A stretch of 64,000 nucleotides of DNA. Origin: Sycon ciliatum. Its lineage: Eukaryota; Porifera; Calcarea; Leucosolenida; Sycettidae. Of this stretch, positions 39,801 through 52,831 are shown one piece after another. The notes beneath the pieces were generated by a model. That model was not told where the DNA came from. It saw only the letters and a list, made by a program, of their open reading frames with translations, and ran no database searches. The first letter of the stretch is position 1. The number at the start of each line of letters is the position of its first letter. The DNA is taken from positions 4,348,798 through 4,412,797 of the forward strand of contig NC_088647.1 of assembly GCF_964019385.1 (NCBI RefSeq), written 5' to 3'. A program made the translations under genes and the position numbers.

Positions 39801-42800
39801 TTTTGCTGATGGGTATGCATGTAGTACAGCATGTAGCGTGGTAGTTAGCGAAAGTATCCAAAAGTGGACAGTAGTTGTGATGGTTTGGCTGCACAAGAAA
39901 TTGTCAGTACCCACACCGCAATTCAGAGTCAAACTGCTACAGCGAGCATAGTCTATAAACAACTCACCTCCGGCTGATGGCACATCTTCCACAGTCTCCT
40001 GCGGTGGTCCGATCGGAGGCATTCGAATGCCCAGACCACGGAACCACTCAACCCAGTTGATACGTCCGTCGTCGTTGGTGTCCATAGCTCCAATCATGCC
40101 CAGGGCGCACGCACGTGGTCCCACGTTTCGGCTGACATTGGCGACAAACACGTGAGTCTCTGCCGCGGTGAGGTGGCCATCGACTGGAGAAGTGTCCAGC
40201 CGTCGGAACAACCAGAACAGCAGGTCTTGGTCGCTCAGACGGTGGGGTACCATGACGGCAAAACCACCTGCTCTACCGCTGTTCTTGATCATTGGGTGAA
40301 GATGAGCGTGCCACTCAGCTGCCCGCTTCAACAAGTTAGCATTGAAGTAGTTTTTATTTTCAGGAGTGCATTCTGTATGCAACATAGGCACACATAGAGG
40401 AGGGAATGAACAGAAGGGACGGAAATCTGACACAAGCAGGCAGCATAACATTGTTGCTCCGAATGGCAAAATCAGCAATCATAGCAGACATGCACAGGAA
40501 ACACAGGAAGAATTGAAAAAACACATCACAGCTCCTGTGAGACTCGGACTGAGTTTTCCGCATCCATGGGAACGTCATCACCCTCAAGGATCAAGAAACA
40601 CACAGGAAACACATACATACACAGATACTACTGTCCAATGATTGTCCTTTGACACGCAACTTGAAGTTATAACAAAATAATAACCTGTTCCATCTTGTCC
40701 ACATTGTGTATACATAGTTGCACTCACATCGAATAACCAACGCCTGTGGATAGTCGCTAACCAAATCAGAAGCTATTTTCGAAGCTGAAAGAAAAGTGAG
40801 AGCCCATATACACCGTTCTCTAGCTCACACAACGCATAGTCAGGTTTCAACCTACCATTATCCAGCCCACTGCACCAACACCACTCGTGCAGAGATACGA
40901 AGCCGTCCTCGTTGTAGTCACAGTATGATTGCAGCGACTCTGCACACGCTCGGGGACTGACCGTGCACTTCGCCTCGGCTAGGAAGCCAGTGAGCTCACG
41001 GTCGCTGAGCTTGCGGTCTCTCGGCGCCACGTCCAGCTCGTCAAACATCCAGTAGATCGTCTGCTTGGCGGGCGTGTTGAGCCTGGGCTCGGCTCTCGGA
41101 TCGTACGGTTCGTGAGAGGAGTCGTCGGATGGTTCCGTCTCGGGCTCCGGCACGGCGAGAGCTTTCTTCTTGTTCATGAACTCGAGCATTCTCTGCTGAA
41201 AGTACTGTCGACGATCGGCAGGACAAGCTGCGGTGGTGAGCACAAGCAACAGAAGAGAGAGAGATACTTAGCTACAAAGCCATGAAAGTACGCACACACA
41301 GCAGGGTGAAAATCAGCAGCTGCAAATAAGCCGTGTGTACGTACTGTACACTCCGTATGATTCTAATTGCTCGGAAACCTTCATATATACATTCTTGACC
41401 AAACTTATGGTAGTAAAATACAAAGAGACAGAAAAACTAAAGAATGTGGGTGCAGGAAAGAGAGGTAGGCAGGGAGAGAGAGGGAGGGCGAGGAAAAGAG
41501 GGAGAGAAAGGAAGGAAGAGAGGGAGAGGGAGAAGGAGAAGGAGAGAGGAAGGGAGAAGGAAAGAGGGAGGGGAGGGGAGGGGAGAGGAGAGGAGGAGGG
41601 GGAGAGGGAGGGAGGGAGAGAGGGATGGGGAGAGAGGGAGGGGAGAGGGAGGTAGGGAGAGAGGGAGGGAGGGAGGGAGGGAGAGAGGAGGGAGAGGAGG
41701 GAGGGAAGAAGCGAGGGAGAGAAGAAGGAAGAGAGGGACAGAAATGGGAGGGGGAAGGAAAGGACAGAGAGTCTTGGAGGCTAGGAGAGAGGGCGGGAGA
41801 GAGGGCGGGAGAGAGGGAGGGGGAGGGAGGGAAGGGAAAGTGAAGAGGCAGGATGAAGAGCAAGACAAAAGACAAAAAGAGACAGGTGGCAACCATAATG
41901 CTTAGTGGTTCTGTACTGTTAAACAGAGTTTATGTAATGCGAGGATCAAAGACACACCCCAATTCTACTTCCAGCAGCTACTTACTATTGTCCAGCCCCA
42001 GACACCAGCACCACTCATTCAGTCCAATTCTCTGATCATTATTGCAATCACAGTGTTCCAAGAGGGAACTACCACAGGCTCTCTGCGTCACGTTGGTCTC
42101 GAGGCCCTCCACAAATCGCCAGGTCTCCTTCTGGCTGAGATGGCGATCGTATGGCGCCACATCTAGCTCGTCAAACATCCAGTACACAAGTTCCTTGGCT
42201 GGCGAGTCGAGCCGTGGCTCAGCTGTGGGTACATTAGGATTGCGCTCTGGCTCAGGTTGGCTCCCCTCGGCTTGCTCCTTCTCTGCCTTCAGGTCTTTGA
42301 TGTGATCTAGAATTTTTTCGTTGAACATGGTGCGCTTCTCCGGTGTACAGACTGCATACGGATGAGAGACACCAGGACAGAGTGAAACAGAGGTGGTCAG
42401 CCTTGAAACTGTCCATTTACTCACTCAGCAACTTCATTTGTTTGTATTCCTACAACATTGGACTGGCTTGTTCACCTTCAGTGGTTTTAGCGTTTCGCCC
42501 GGGAGCACGCACGGGCCATGCCTGATATTTTCGCAGCACAGAGACTATCAGTGTGAGAATTCAGATTGAGTACCATATTTCACCGGTTAGAAGTCGATTC
42601 CAGTAAGAAGTTATAAGTCGATCCCAATACTTGGGACTTCGATTTACAGGTTCAATATCAATATCATCAATAGCAGTTAAACCCCGGTTGCAAGTTGACT
42701 AGCCCATTTCGGCTTTGGAGTCATAAAAGGTTGCCGTATAACCGGGAAAATACGGTGATTGGGACGGCTTCTACAACATACTGCCCCGCAGTCCTGGTGG

Positions 42801-45313
42801 AGGGGAATGCATAGCATAAGTGCAGGGAGTGTTAAGTGTTTTACCTGAGTCCAGACCGGTGCAGTAACACCATTCGCTGAGCGAGACGTGGTGATCTCGG
42901 TTGTAGTCGCACGACGCCCACATGGTACTGGCACAGCCCTTCAGACCGATCTGGGACTTCAGCTCCTGACAGGGCACACCGGACAGCATATAACACAACC
43001 AGCAGAGTTGTTGATTATTAGAGAGGTTAAGATGCATGTGATTTCTGACGCAACGCGAAAGTTCAGCTCTCGTTATTTGGCTCGTGCGTCGAAAAACAAC
43101 GCGAGTGACCTGCAGCTCGCGTCACAATCAGGAGTTTTACGACAAATTTGACGTGAAAATGCATGTCACGTCAGAAATAGCGTGCATCTTAACCTCTCTA
43201 TTATCTCAACTGTACTCCACAACGCAGCACATCATGAGCTGCATGCTAGCCCACAATGGGAACCGGTTCACTTTGAAACTACTAATACATCGGAGGTTCA
43301 AGTACACAAAGGCAGGCACTTGTAAGTGTAAACGATAGCTGGCCAGGGATCTCCCACCTTCAGTGCAGGTATTTCAGTTGCCCATCAGTCTCCAGTTACC
43401 GTTGTCTGATGATCTCCGTTTGGTGTGGAACTTGAAGTGACAACTAACAACTTGTTCCGGGTTCTTCCACAGGGCGCGAAGTCCAAATACATGCACACAA
43501 ACTGTGTGGTGTGCTACTGGGGCTGCACGCATGTGGCAGAGCAGAGCTTGCTCCGCACAGGTGCCCGTAATGATGTAGGCCGCATACAATTACTGGGAAG
43601 CACATCTTTGCCTGTCTGTGAACCCATGTAACTACAGGGCATTCGCCAAATCGGGGTCCCTGATACACTAAAACTATATGTATGTGCACCATCTTGACGA
43701 ACTCTCCATGATGGCCCAGGATCGAGCAGCTTGGAGAGGCTGTATTCACGTGTCAAAGCACGAGTGCGGGTGATTTCCAGCGGAGGAACAGCAGCGGAAC
43801 GATGTGTTGCAAAAAATATCATACGTATTGTGTCAATGCATATTGTACGTGATCAGTCAAATATCTGTGTCTGAAAAAAATACATTCTTACACATATCTT
43901 GATCAATTTTCACAGCATTCACTTCATCTTAGGCTTAAAACAACGGCTATCATATTTCTGACCTTGTTTCTGACCTATATAGGTCATCGACTTCACGATC
44001 TTGATAAAGAAAAAAGTGAGACTGTGAAAAACCAATGGACCCAGATTTGGCGAATGCACAATAGTAGCCCGCACAGCTCACGTACCGTCAGGAATGCCCT
44101 GGCCTCTCTCTTGCCCAGCCTCCTGTCTCTAGGGTTAACGTCCAGCTCATCGAACATCCAGTAGATGGCCTTCTTGAACGGGACACGGGAAATATTCGGT
44201 TCCGGCTCAGCTGAGCCGGATTGTCCGGCGGCAGCAATAGGCTCTGGTCTGGGAGGGGAAGCCTCCATCTTCTTCTGAATGTACCGGACAAGCATTGAGT
44301 TGAAGACAGCACGATCTCCAAGATTACACCCTGAGTGTAGAACACAGCACAGGCAATACAAATGTCCTGCTTGACACAGTTTGCAAGAGACCACTAACAC
44401 ATTACTTGTTTTACAGTCGAAAGTAAATAACCAGGATTGGAATGGCACGCCAGTATAAGCTGGTAAAGCACGTGCCATGCATCCAAATCTCAGGATGAAA
44501 GTGAGATGGGAATGCTCAAAACACTTTGCAAAAACATACTGAGATGGACATAGCAGCAGCAAACGGTAAGTTGCAAGCACAAGTGGAGGACGCTCGCCTA
44601 CCTGGACTTCTGCACTGGCGCTTGTAGCTGACCTGAACGGCCTTGTTCTTCAGGCACTCCTCGCGACGCAGGGCACACAGGTTCGGATAGGACATGCCGT
44701 CATTGCCGCAAAGAGGCTCGTACATTTCATTGTTGCAGGTCATGCAATCTAGAACACAGTCAGTCATAAAATATTCAAGGTGTGATTTCTCACGAAAGCG
44801 TGCACAAAAACATGGGTACGAGAACTAAGCAGGTCAGTCATAGCAACACATTCCCAGGAAATTTTCTGTATTAAACTTTTTTTATTGAAGCCTAGCCTGT
44901 TGCAACTGCACGTGGAGGATTGGTCTGACCTCTTATCTACGAAGCCTAAACCTGGTAGTCTAAGCATCTAGGGAGACAGCACAAGACTATGGCACCTGAA
45001 ATTAAAACAAGAAGAGGACGAAAAAAGTATTTTTACTCTCGAGTTTCACGCACTATTAGCAATCATCAGAAAACACCTGAAATTATGTAATTCAACCTCG
45101 AAGTTTGGAAGTCATGTGTACACATTTCACAACTCCCCTTGGTGCTGAACAACCCTCATGTACATATGTACCCAATGCAATGCACTGCAGTGAAGCTGAA
45201 CTAGAGACTAGAGTGACACACGTCAAAGCAGTATTCCCTGACAAACTGGAGCTTGTGTTTACTCACCTGAACCATCCACGGTTGCCTTCTTATTGGCTGA
45301 ACCAGAACAATGA

Positions 45314-45367
<54 letters not shown>

Positions 45368-48300
45368 CACGCACACACACACACATGCACATGTACATGT
45401 ACTCACATGCACGCACATGTATGGGCACAGACATCAACACATGTGCACATGCACACACGTGCATACACATGCGCGCACACTTTAAACCTTGAACCTTGAA
45501 CGCCCGTAGCAATGATAGCGATGGCTTCCTCACGCTGAGGCTCTAAATCCGAAATCTGCAGTGCGGCGCATGCCGCTTGAGGTCACCAGGACGACGGAAC
45601 ACTCTGTGACAGCGGTAGTTGGGGCACGGGATGTCTGGGGCTTCCTTCTCGACCCTCTGTCGGCAACACTGAAACCAGGTGAATCTCTCCTGCGCATACC
45701 AAGTATGCACTATCGTACGCGCAGTTCGAGTGACGAGGCGTGTGCACTGTACACTGCACTGCATGCACTGACTGTGCAGTCGTCTTAAAATTTTCCCGAT
45801 TCTCCCGTCACTCCCATTGACTTCTGTTCCCTGCGAAAGTCCAAATTAGGTGCACTTCAAAATCACTATAACTCAAGAATGGCTGGGCGGATTTGAATAA
45901 TACTTGCAGATTGCCTATGCTACGCCCTGGAGAATCGAACGAGACCAAAATCGAAGCGATGGGAGCAAGTTTGCAACTTGGGCGACGTCCCTACCAGCAG
46001 GGTGGTCTCCGGGTGAATTTAGGCTAAGCACAAGTGCTACTGCACAGCGCAAACCTCTCAATTACATTCACTACATGTAGATACACTGCAGGTACATACT
46101 CAATCTCTGGACAGATAGCTCTTTCCACCTCATAAGGTCTCATCAGCAGATCTCAGAGTTACTGGCCGACCCGATCTCACTGAGGTATTAGAAAAGCAAC
46201 AAAGCAGTTCTAAATCGGCTAAAAAGCGTCATGTGTTTGTAGTGTTGGACACATCATGCATCGAAGGGTGTGCTGACTGTAGAACTCACTACAACTTGAA
46301 TCACAGCATTTGTGACTGAACAGTCATTTCCCTAACTGGAATGTCTGTCCTTAAGTGGCATGCACTAACGGAGTTCTACTCGTACTCACCACAAGTGACT
46401 TGCGGCACACAGCGGCCACCGGCCTCGGAGCGAACAAAGCCTGGCGCGCAGAAGCACCCCTGCACGCACTGCATGGAGCAGACGGCGGGAACGGTGTCAT
46501 TGCATGTGGCTGGGCAGGCTGAACCGCACGTCTGAAATACCTCCAGAGGATCCGAGCAAGCCCCTGCGTGCAGCACAACCAAAGGGATTGAAAATCGACA
46601 TAATCATCATCACCATAGTGACATCACATTGCCATGACATCATGACCACATGATGATAACATCACAATGCAGCATGGAAGAGTGCTTAGAGTGGTGCGAT
46701 ATTATACAAATGAAGCATGGATACCAGAATCAGGAGGAGCTCCCCTCCCCTGCGGGAAGCAGGAATACTAGCCTGGTCGCATACTACACTCTCGAACCCC
46801 TCAGTGTATAGAATTCATGGCCGGCCCTACTTGAAGTACAAACAAGAGATTGCTCACGGTGGGGGTGGACCTGAATACCCGGGGGCCACCAGTCAAAACT
46901 ACCTTCTGGAAGACTCTGCAGGTGATAGCCGAAAACACTGCATGTTGCCTAGTGAGGTGGTAGATGCGACACCGGGCAGCAGTTTTTGCAGCACGGAACT
47001 AGCTAACAGGGGCTGGTACATGAATGCACAATGCTAGACTTACTTGTTACTGAGAAGATGAGGTCGTGGTCGATGAAAACATCGGCATTGGGGCCAACAG
47101 TTGAGGGCGGTGAGGTTGTAGGAACTAAACCAGAACATTTAAAAACATGACCCAAAACAGAGGCAGGCACACGATTACACTCTCACTCATATTCTTACTC
47201 CACACTGTTTAGTCAATGTGGGCAATCCAATGTTAGTCTAGATGTATCGGTATCTGGCAGTATCGATGAACGTGTTGGTACAAGAGGAATGGGAAACACG
47301 AGAGACAAATGATCAGTCCACTGCAGCTGTGAAAACAACGCAAGGCAATACAAACTGGAAAATTCAGACTTTGAGCTTGCAGCATGAATAAGTTACCAGG
47401 ACCGGGAGATTGAAATGCCAATAGTACATATCATCCTGGACTCCTACACGTGTTGGAAACCTTTCTACGACCGTGCTGCTCAATGAAATCCGATCAAACG
47501 AGTCAATACCCATGCCAGGCGCTGTGCAGCCCCAGACCTGTGAACAATGGGATCTGTACTGGCACAGGGGCGCAAACTTCACTTAGACAGTTTGATTCCT
47601 TTAAGCAGCACTATAGTTCTGCGCAGACACGCACACGATAACAATATCCACTGAACCATCATCATTGACCTACCGGGACAGCTCGATGCTTGCACACACG
47701 GGGCGCCATTCTCCTCCGATTGCCTCACAGAGCCCACAGGACAAAAGCAGCCACGCGAGCAGATCCTGGAGCACGGTCTCGGACCAGGATGTGCGCATGA
47801 TGACGGGCATGCCGTGCCACACGCTTGGTACACCTCTCCAACTGGACATTCCTCGTGAAGTACTGCTCCAACACAAGCAGAGAACAATACAATACAACAA
47901 TGTTGTAACTAACAAACATAATTATGAATTATGAACAAGATATACACCATGGGGCAGATCACACAGAAACTATTGAGCCAGAAACTTTCTTTGGATGCAA
48001 ATTTTTCAGTTTCCAGAGCTACACTGGCTTGCGGTGAGAAACATTCGTGATTCTATCTATTCAGTCGGATAATGTATTATCCACAATCAGTGCAGAGACT
48101 CGGCAGCTCGCAGCAATCTAAATTTGCATGGAAGCGAAAACGGCAAACATTAATCCCTGGCAACAGTCTTCCACTTTGCAGTAGACACACACATCAGTGC
48201 TGCTTGTTAAATCAGCTGTTGCATGACCACTACAGCCCAGGAAATAGCAGCAATTCTATCCCATGAAAAGCGTAGAAAGCTGGAACACTGAAACATTGAC

Positions 48301-51300
48301 TAATGAACATTACGTTACCTGGGCAGTCATGGGATTGCACACACGGTGCACCGTTCTCACTCGATTGCCTTACGAAACCCTCGGGGCAGAAGCAGCCACG
48401 AGAGCAGATCTTGACGCACGGCCTGGGACCGGGTTGTGTGCAAGTTGACGGGCATGCTGTGCCACATTCATTATACACCTCCCCGGATGGACATACTGCT
48501 TCGGTTGCCACAGCTGATGACAAGAAATACATCCATAAATAAAAGTATACCTACATGAGCACACTAGTGAATCACTGAAAGAAGCACTGCAGAAATCCTG
48601 ATGAAGTTCTGATCGGTTTCCGGTGAAGTTGTCTTGTACAATTCAATACGTGCTACACTGAATCCCTTACCAGTCTCTGGGGCAGGCGGTTGAGTTGCAG
48701 ATTGACGGGCTGCACAGCAGGATATAGACACCAGCACAGTGGAACGGTGATTGTTGATAGAAGAAAAAAAGATTACTTGGCACAATCCAAAACCGGGGCT
48801 AAACCCGATAAAAACAGATATTCCTCCAGGACCATTTTAATCCAAGAGTCACTGTGACTAAACCCCCGGACAGCTAGCTGCTTCAACCTGGTTTGGTCTC
48901 GTCAGCGAACTCAGAATGACTGGCCCAACTGATCGCAATGAAGCCTAGTCCAAGAATAACATGCCAATCGATACACGTGGGAATTCAGTCCATACAGAAC
49001 TGCACCTTCGTTGTATGAATATTGGTAATTTCACCATCGGATTTTTGCCTAGCATCCATGCACATGAAAGTGAAGAAGCGTTTAACTATGGCAGCAACCG
49101 CTCTTACCTTCACATTCCGCATGGCTGATACACTGGGCACCGTTAGCACTGGATTCAAGGACAAATCCTGACTGACAGAAACATCCCATAACACACTGCA
49201 TGGTGCACATCCTAGGGCCTGAAACACCGCATGTTGCTGGACATGCCGTGCCACACTCCTGGTAGACTTCATTCTGACTGCACTGAGGCGTGTCCACCTG
49301 GGTATTTGCTGTCAAGGAAGCAAACAGCAACAAACAAAGGAAATTGCTTACCTAGCGACTCGAAGAAAAAATTTCGAACCATCGTATCGATTTAGAATCC
49401 TGCAGGACGCTTCACTCTGCTCCATAAGTAGAAAATGGTTGGGATCAATACTGGCCAACACTCACTGCAGTTTACTAGTTCATTTCAGGAAAAAAATGTT
49501 TCTGTCATGAAATAACCATCATAAGGAATGTAGTGGGTACGGGTGGGACTGGGTTAAAATGAGCAGCACTGCAAGGAGATAGTTCACACATTACGATTAT
49601 TTCATGACCAAAATGTTGAAATATTTTTTCAACTGCAATGATTGAATCTGGGCCGACCTTTGTCGCTCACAACCTTTTCTCATCATAATGATTATGAGCA
49701 AAACAACACAAGCTGGAGCAGATCACAATGTTAGACACACACATCAGTGCTGCTTGTTAAATCAGCTGTTGCACGACCATGACTGCCCAGGAAATAGCAG
49801 CAAATCTACCCCATGAAAAGCGTAGAAAGCTGGAACACTAAAACATTGATCAATGAACAATACGTTACCTGGGCAGTCATGGGATTGCACACACGGTGCG
49901 CCGTTCTCACTCGATTGCCTTACGAAACCCTCGGGGCAGAAGCAGCCACGAGAGCAGATCTTGGCACACGGCCTGGGACCGGGTTGCGTGCAAGTTGACG
50001 GGCATGCTGTGCCACATTCATTGTACACCTCGCCGGATGGACATACTGCTTCGGTCGCCACAGCTGATGACGAAAATCACACCCATAAATACAAATGTAT
50101 ACATTATATGAGCACACTAGTGCATCACGTAAAGAAGCACAGAGGAAATCCTGATACAGTTCTGATCAAATTCCTACACAAGAAAGATGATCACATTCCT
50201 ATGAAGGTCTCTGGTACAATTAGCAAGATGTGCTACATTGAATCCTTACCGGTCTCTGGGGCAGGCGGTTGAGTTGCAGATTGACGGGCTACACAGCAGG
50301 ACAAAGACACCAGCACAACACAGCACAGTGGAACGGTTATTGTTGATAGAAGAAAAAAATTATAGGCACACTCCACAACTAAAGTATTGCTCAATGAAAT
50401 CCGATCAAGCAAGTGAATGCAAGCCCTAGACCTGCGGACACTGGAATGGTGTACTGGTGCGGGGTGCAACTTGAGCGATGCGACCAGATTTCATTGAGCA
50501 GCACTGTAGTACTTTTAACCCCTACAAAGTCACTCCTCGAAAACCTTTTTTTTTAATCCAACGACTCGTCTGTCAATCAATACAACCATATATTTATGAT
50601 AATTCTTTTCACACAGAACTGCACTGTGGTTGCACTAGTATCGGGAATTTTCACTACAGCATCTACTACAACCACCACTCTCACCTTCACATTCAGCATG
50701 GCTGATACACTGGGCACCGTCAGCACTGAATTCAAGTACAAATCCTGACTGACAGAAACATCCCATAACACACTGCATGGTGCACATCATCGGAGCTGAA
50801 ACACCGCATGTTGCTGGACATGCTGTGCCACACTCCTGGTAGACTTTATTCTGACTGCATTGAGGCGTGTCCACGTGTGTGCTTGCTGCATAGAAAGATT
50901 GTACAAAGGCAGAGAAGGATGAGCGACAACTTGGCAGATTCAAAATCTGGCGTAGAATGAGAATCAGATTCAGGGACAAGGATGTTTCACTTTTCACGCT
51001 TTAGTGCACACACACCCTTGCACAAACGTACTCACACGCATGCACAAACACACCCATATATATATACTACCGTAAAAGTCCGTAAATAAGTACGTATTTA
51101 CTTTCGAATTTAGTGGCAACACCCGTACTAACTTTCGGGCGGGTACTGACTTCGGGCACGAACTAACTTTCGGACCTGACTTGTGTGTAGTGGAGAAGTC
51201 ATTTTCATGTCGATGTACATGCTACGTGCTGCATGTGCGCACCGTACCGGTACTTATTTCGGGCAGTATGTTTATCGGGCTTGACTTGACTTCAACAGAC

Positions 51301-52703
51301 AGAGCCAAAAGAATGAAGGGTGTATTTCTTTCGGTCAGGTACTTATTTACGGACTTTTACGGCATATTTATTATTTACATGGATACACACACACATGCGC
51401 GCGTTGCCAGAATTGCTTTGATTGAATAGGGTCTCGATCATTCCCTCCCTCCCCGTTCATGCCCAATAAATGTGGTTTGCAAAAATGCCAGGCCCGGAGC
51501 CAGCTCATAAATGGTGGCACGGCCCCGGGTCGGTTACAGCCCCGGTCATTCCCCAATGCCTAATTTCAGGGTCATGGGAGGATGCATCAGTGCTGCATCA
51601 TATCTGATTGTTTCAGATCATTCCGCTAGCAACGAATATACAGCTAGCACAGTAGTCCTCACTGGACAAGAACGACAGTTTAGGAGGAAGAGACTCTCGC
51701 AAGGATAGCTTGCTGGTGCTTTCACATAATTAAGGATACTCATCATAGACGAGACATCACATGAAAGCTGGAATTGGTAAAGTCTGGTGCGGCCATGGCC
51801 GCACCGGCTGTACCAGTGGCGCCGGCACTGACTGGTCCTTGGATTAGAAGACCACCAAAAGTTTATATGAACACGTCGCTCTGGCAGCAAATCAAGAAGC
51901 AAAGCCTTAGCATTTATGACCCTGAGTCATAAATGCGAAAGCTTTCCTTGCTGATTATAAAATACATGTGTTGTTGGCATTTTAACCTTTGTGTTACCTC
52001 ACCAATTGTACAGACAGTGTTGCATTTTCATTGCATGCATGTGCTTGCCTACAACAACACTTACAGTCAAAAAGATCCAAGTCGATGTGATCCTCAAGAT
52101 GAACTGCTGGCGGTGTCGCTTGCCGTGCTGATTCGAAAAGACAGGAACAAGCACATTATTTTGTCAAGAAGAAGACAAAGGGCGTAATATCTTCACACAA
52201 GTAGGCACACAGGGTTCAGTTATCTGTGAACAAACACCCCATGCAAATAACGCAAACATGTTCAATGTATGCAGTTTCTTGTCTTAAAAAAAAACAAGCA
52301 TCAGAAATCTGACATGTGAAATGTTTCCCTCATGGACACTCGATTGCTCTCACCTTCACATTCAGCATGGCTGATACACTGGGCACCGTTAGCACTGGAT
52401 TCAAGTACAAATCCTGACTGACAGAAACATCCCATAACACACTGCATGGTGCACATCATCGGAGCTGAAACACCGCACGTTGCTGGACATGCTGTGCCAC
52501 ACTCCTGGTAGACTTTATTCTGACTGCACTGAGGTGTGTCCACCCCGGTATTCGCTGTCAAGGAAAACACGGAAACATGCACACATGGTTTACGTTCCAG
52601 TGAAGTACTCAAAGTAGATGACAACACTTTTTAGTTGCCTGATGATCGTGACTACGTGAAACTCGGAGTTGCAGCACAGCTCCCCCCCCCCCCTTTCCCT
52701 CCC

Positions 52704-52780
<77 letters not shown>

Positions 52781-52783
52781 ATC

Positions 52784-52831
<48 letters not shown>

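Larger units (their letters stand above)
48183..50345. repeat. Direct segmental duplication covering TIL and linker exons
   Basis: 48183-48780 and 49737-50345 are near-identical, introns included, and contain exons 16-15 and 13-12. The outer TIL exons (14 and 11) are also paralogous, so the unit TIL-linker-TIL was copied in tandem, with a step of about 1.55 kb. Confidence 0.8.

Noticed and set aside
45317..45480. Thr/His-rich and Val/Cys-rich ORFs
   Set aside because: Translation of a CA/GT microsatellite.
45543..45764. Minus-strand frame with a C2H2 zinc-finger-like string (C-P-N-Y-R-C..L-K-R-H)
   Set aside because: A single imperfect finger, wrong frame and phase for an exon of the giant gene, no flanking coding signal; likely chance or a decayed repeat.
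49340..49450. Strong donor-like CTAG|GTAAGC suggesting another linker exon between TIL6 and TIL7
   Set aside because: No acceptor gives an open phase 1-1 exon; all options meet a stop or end in phase 2.
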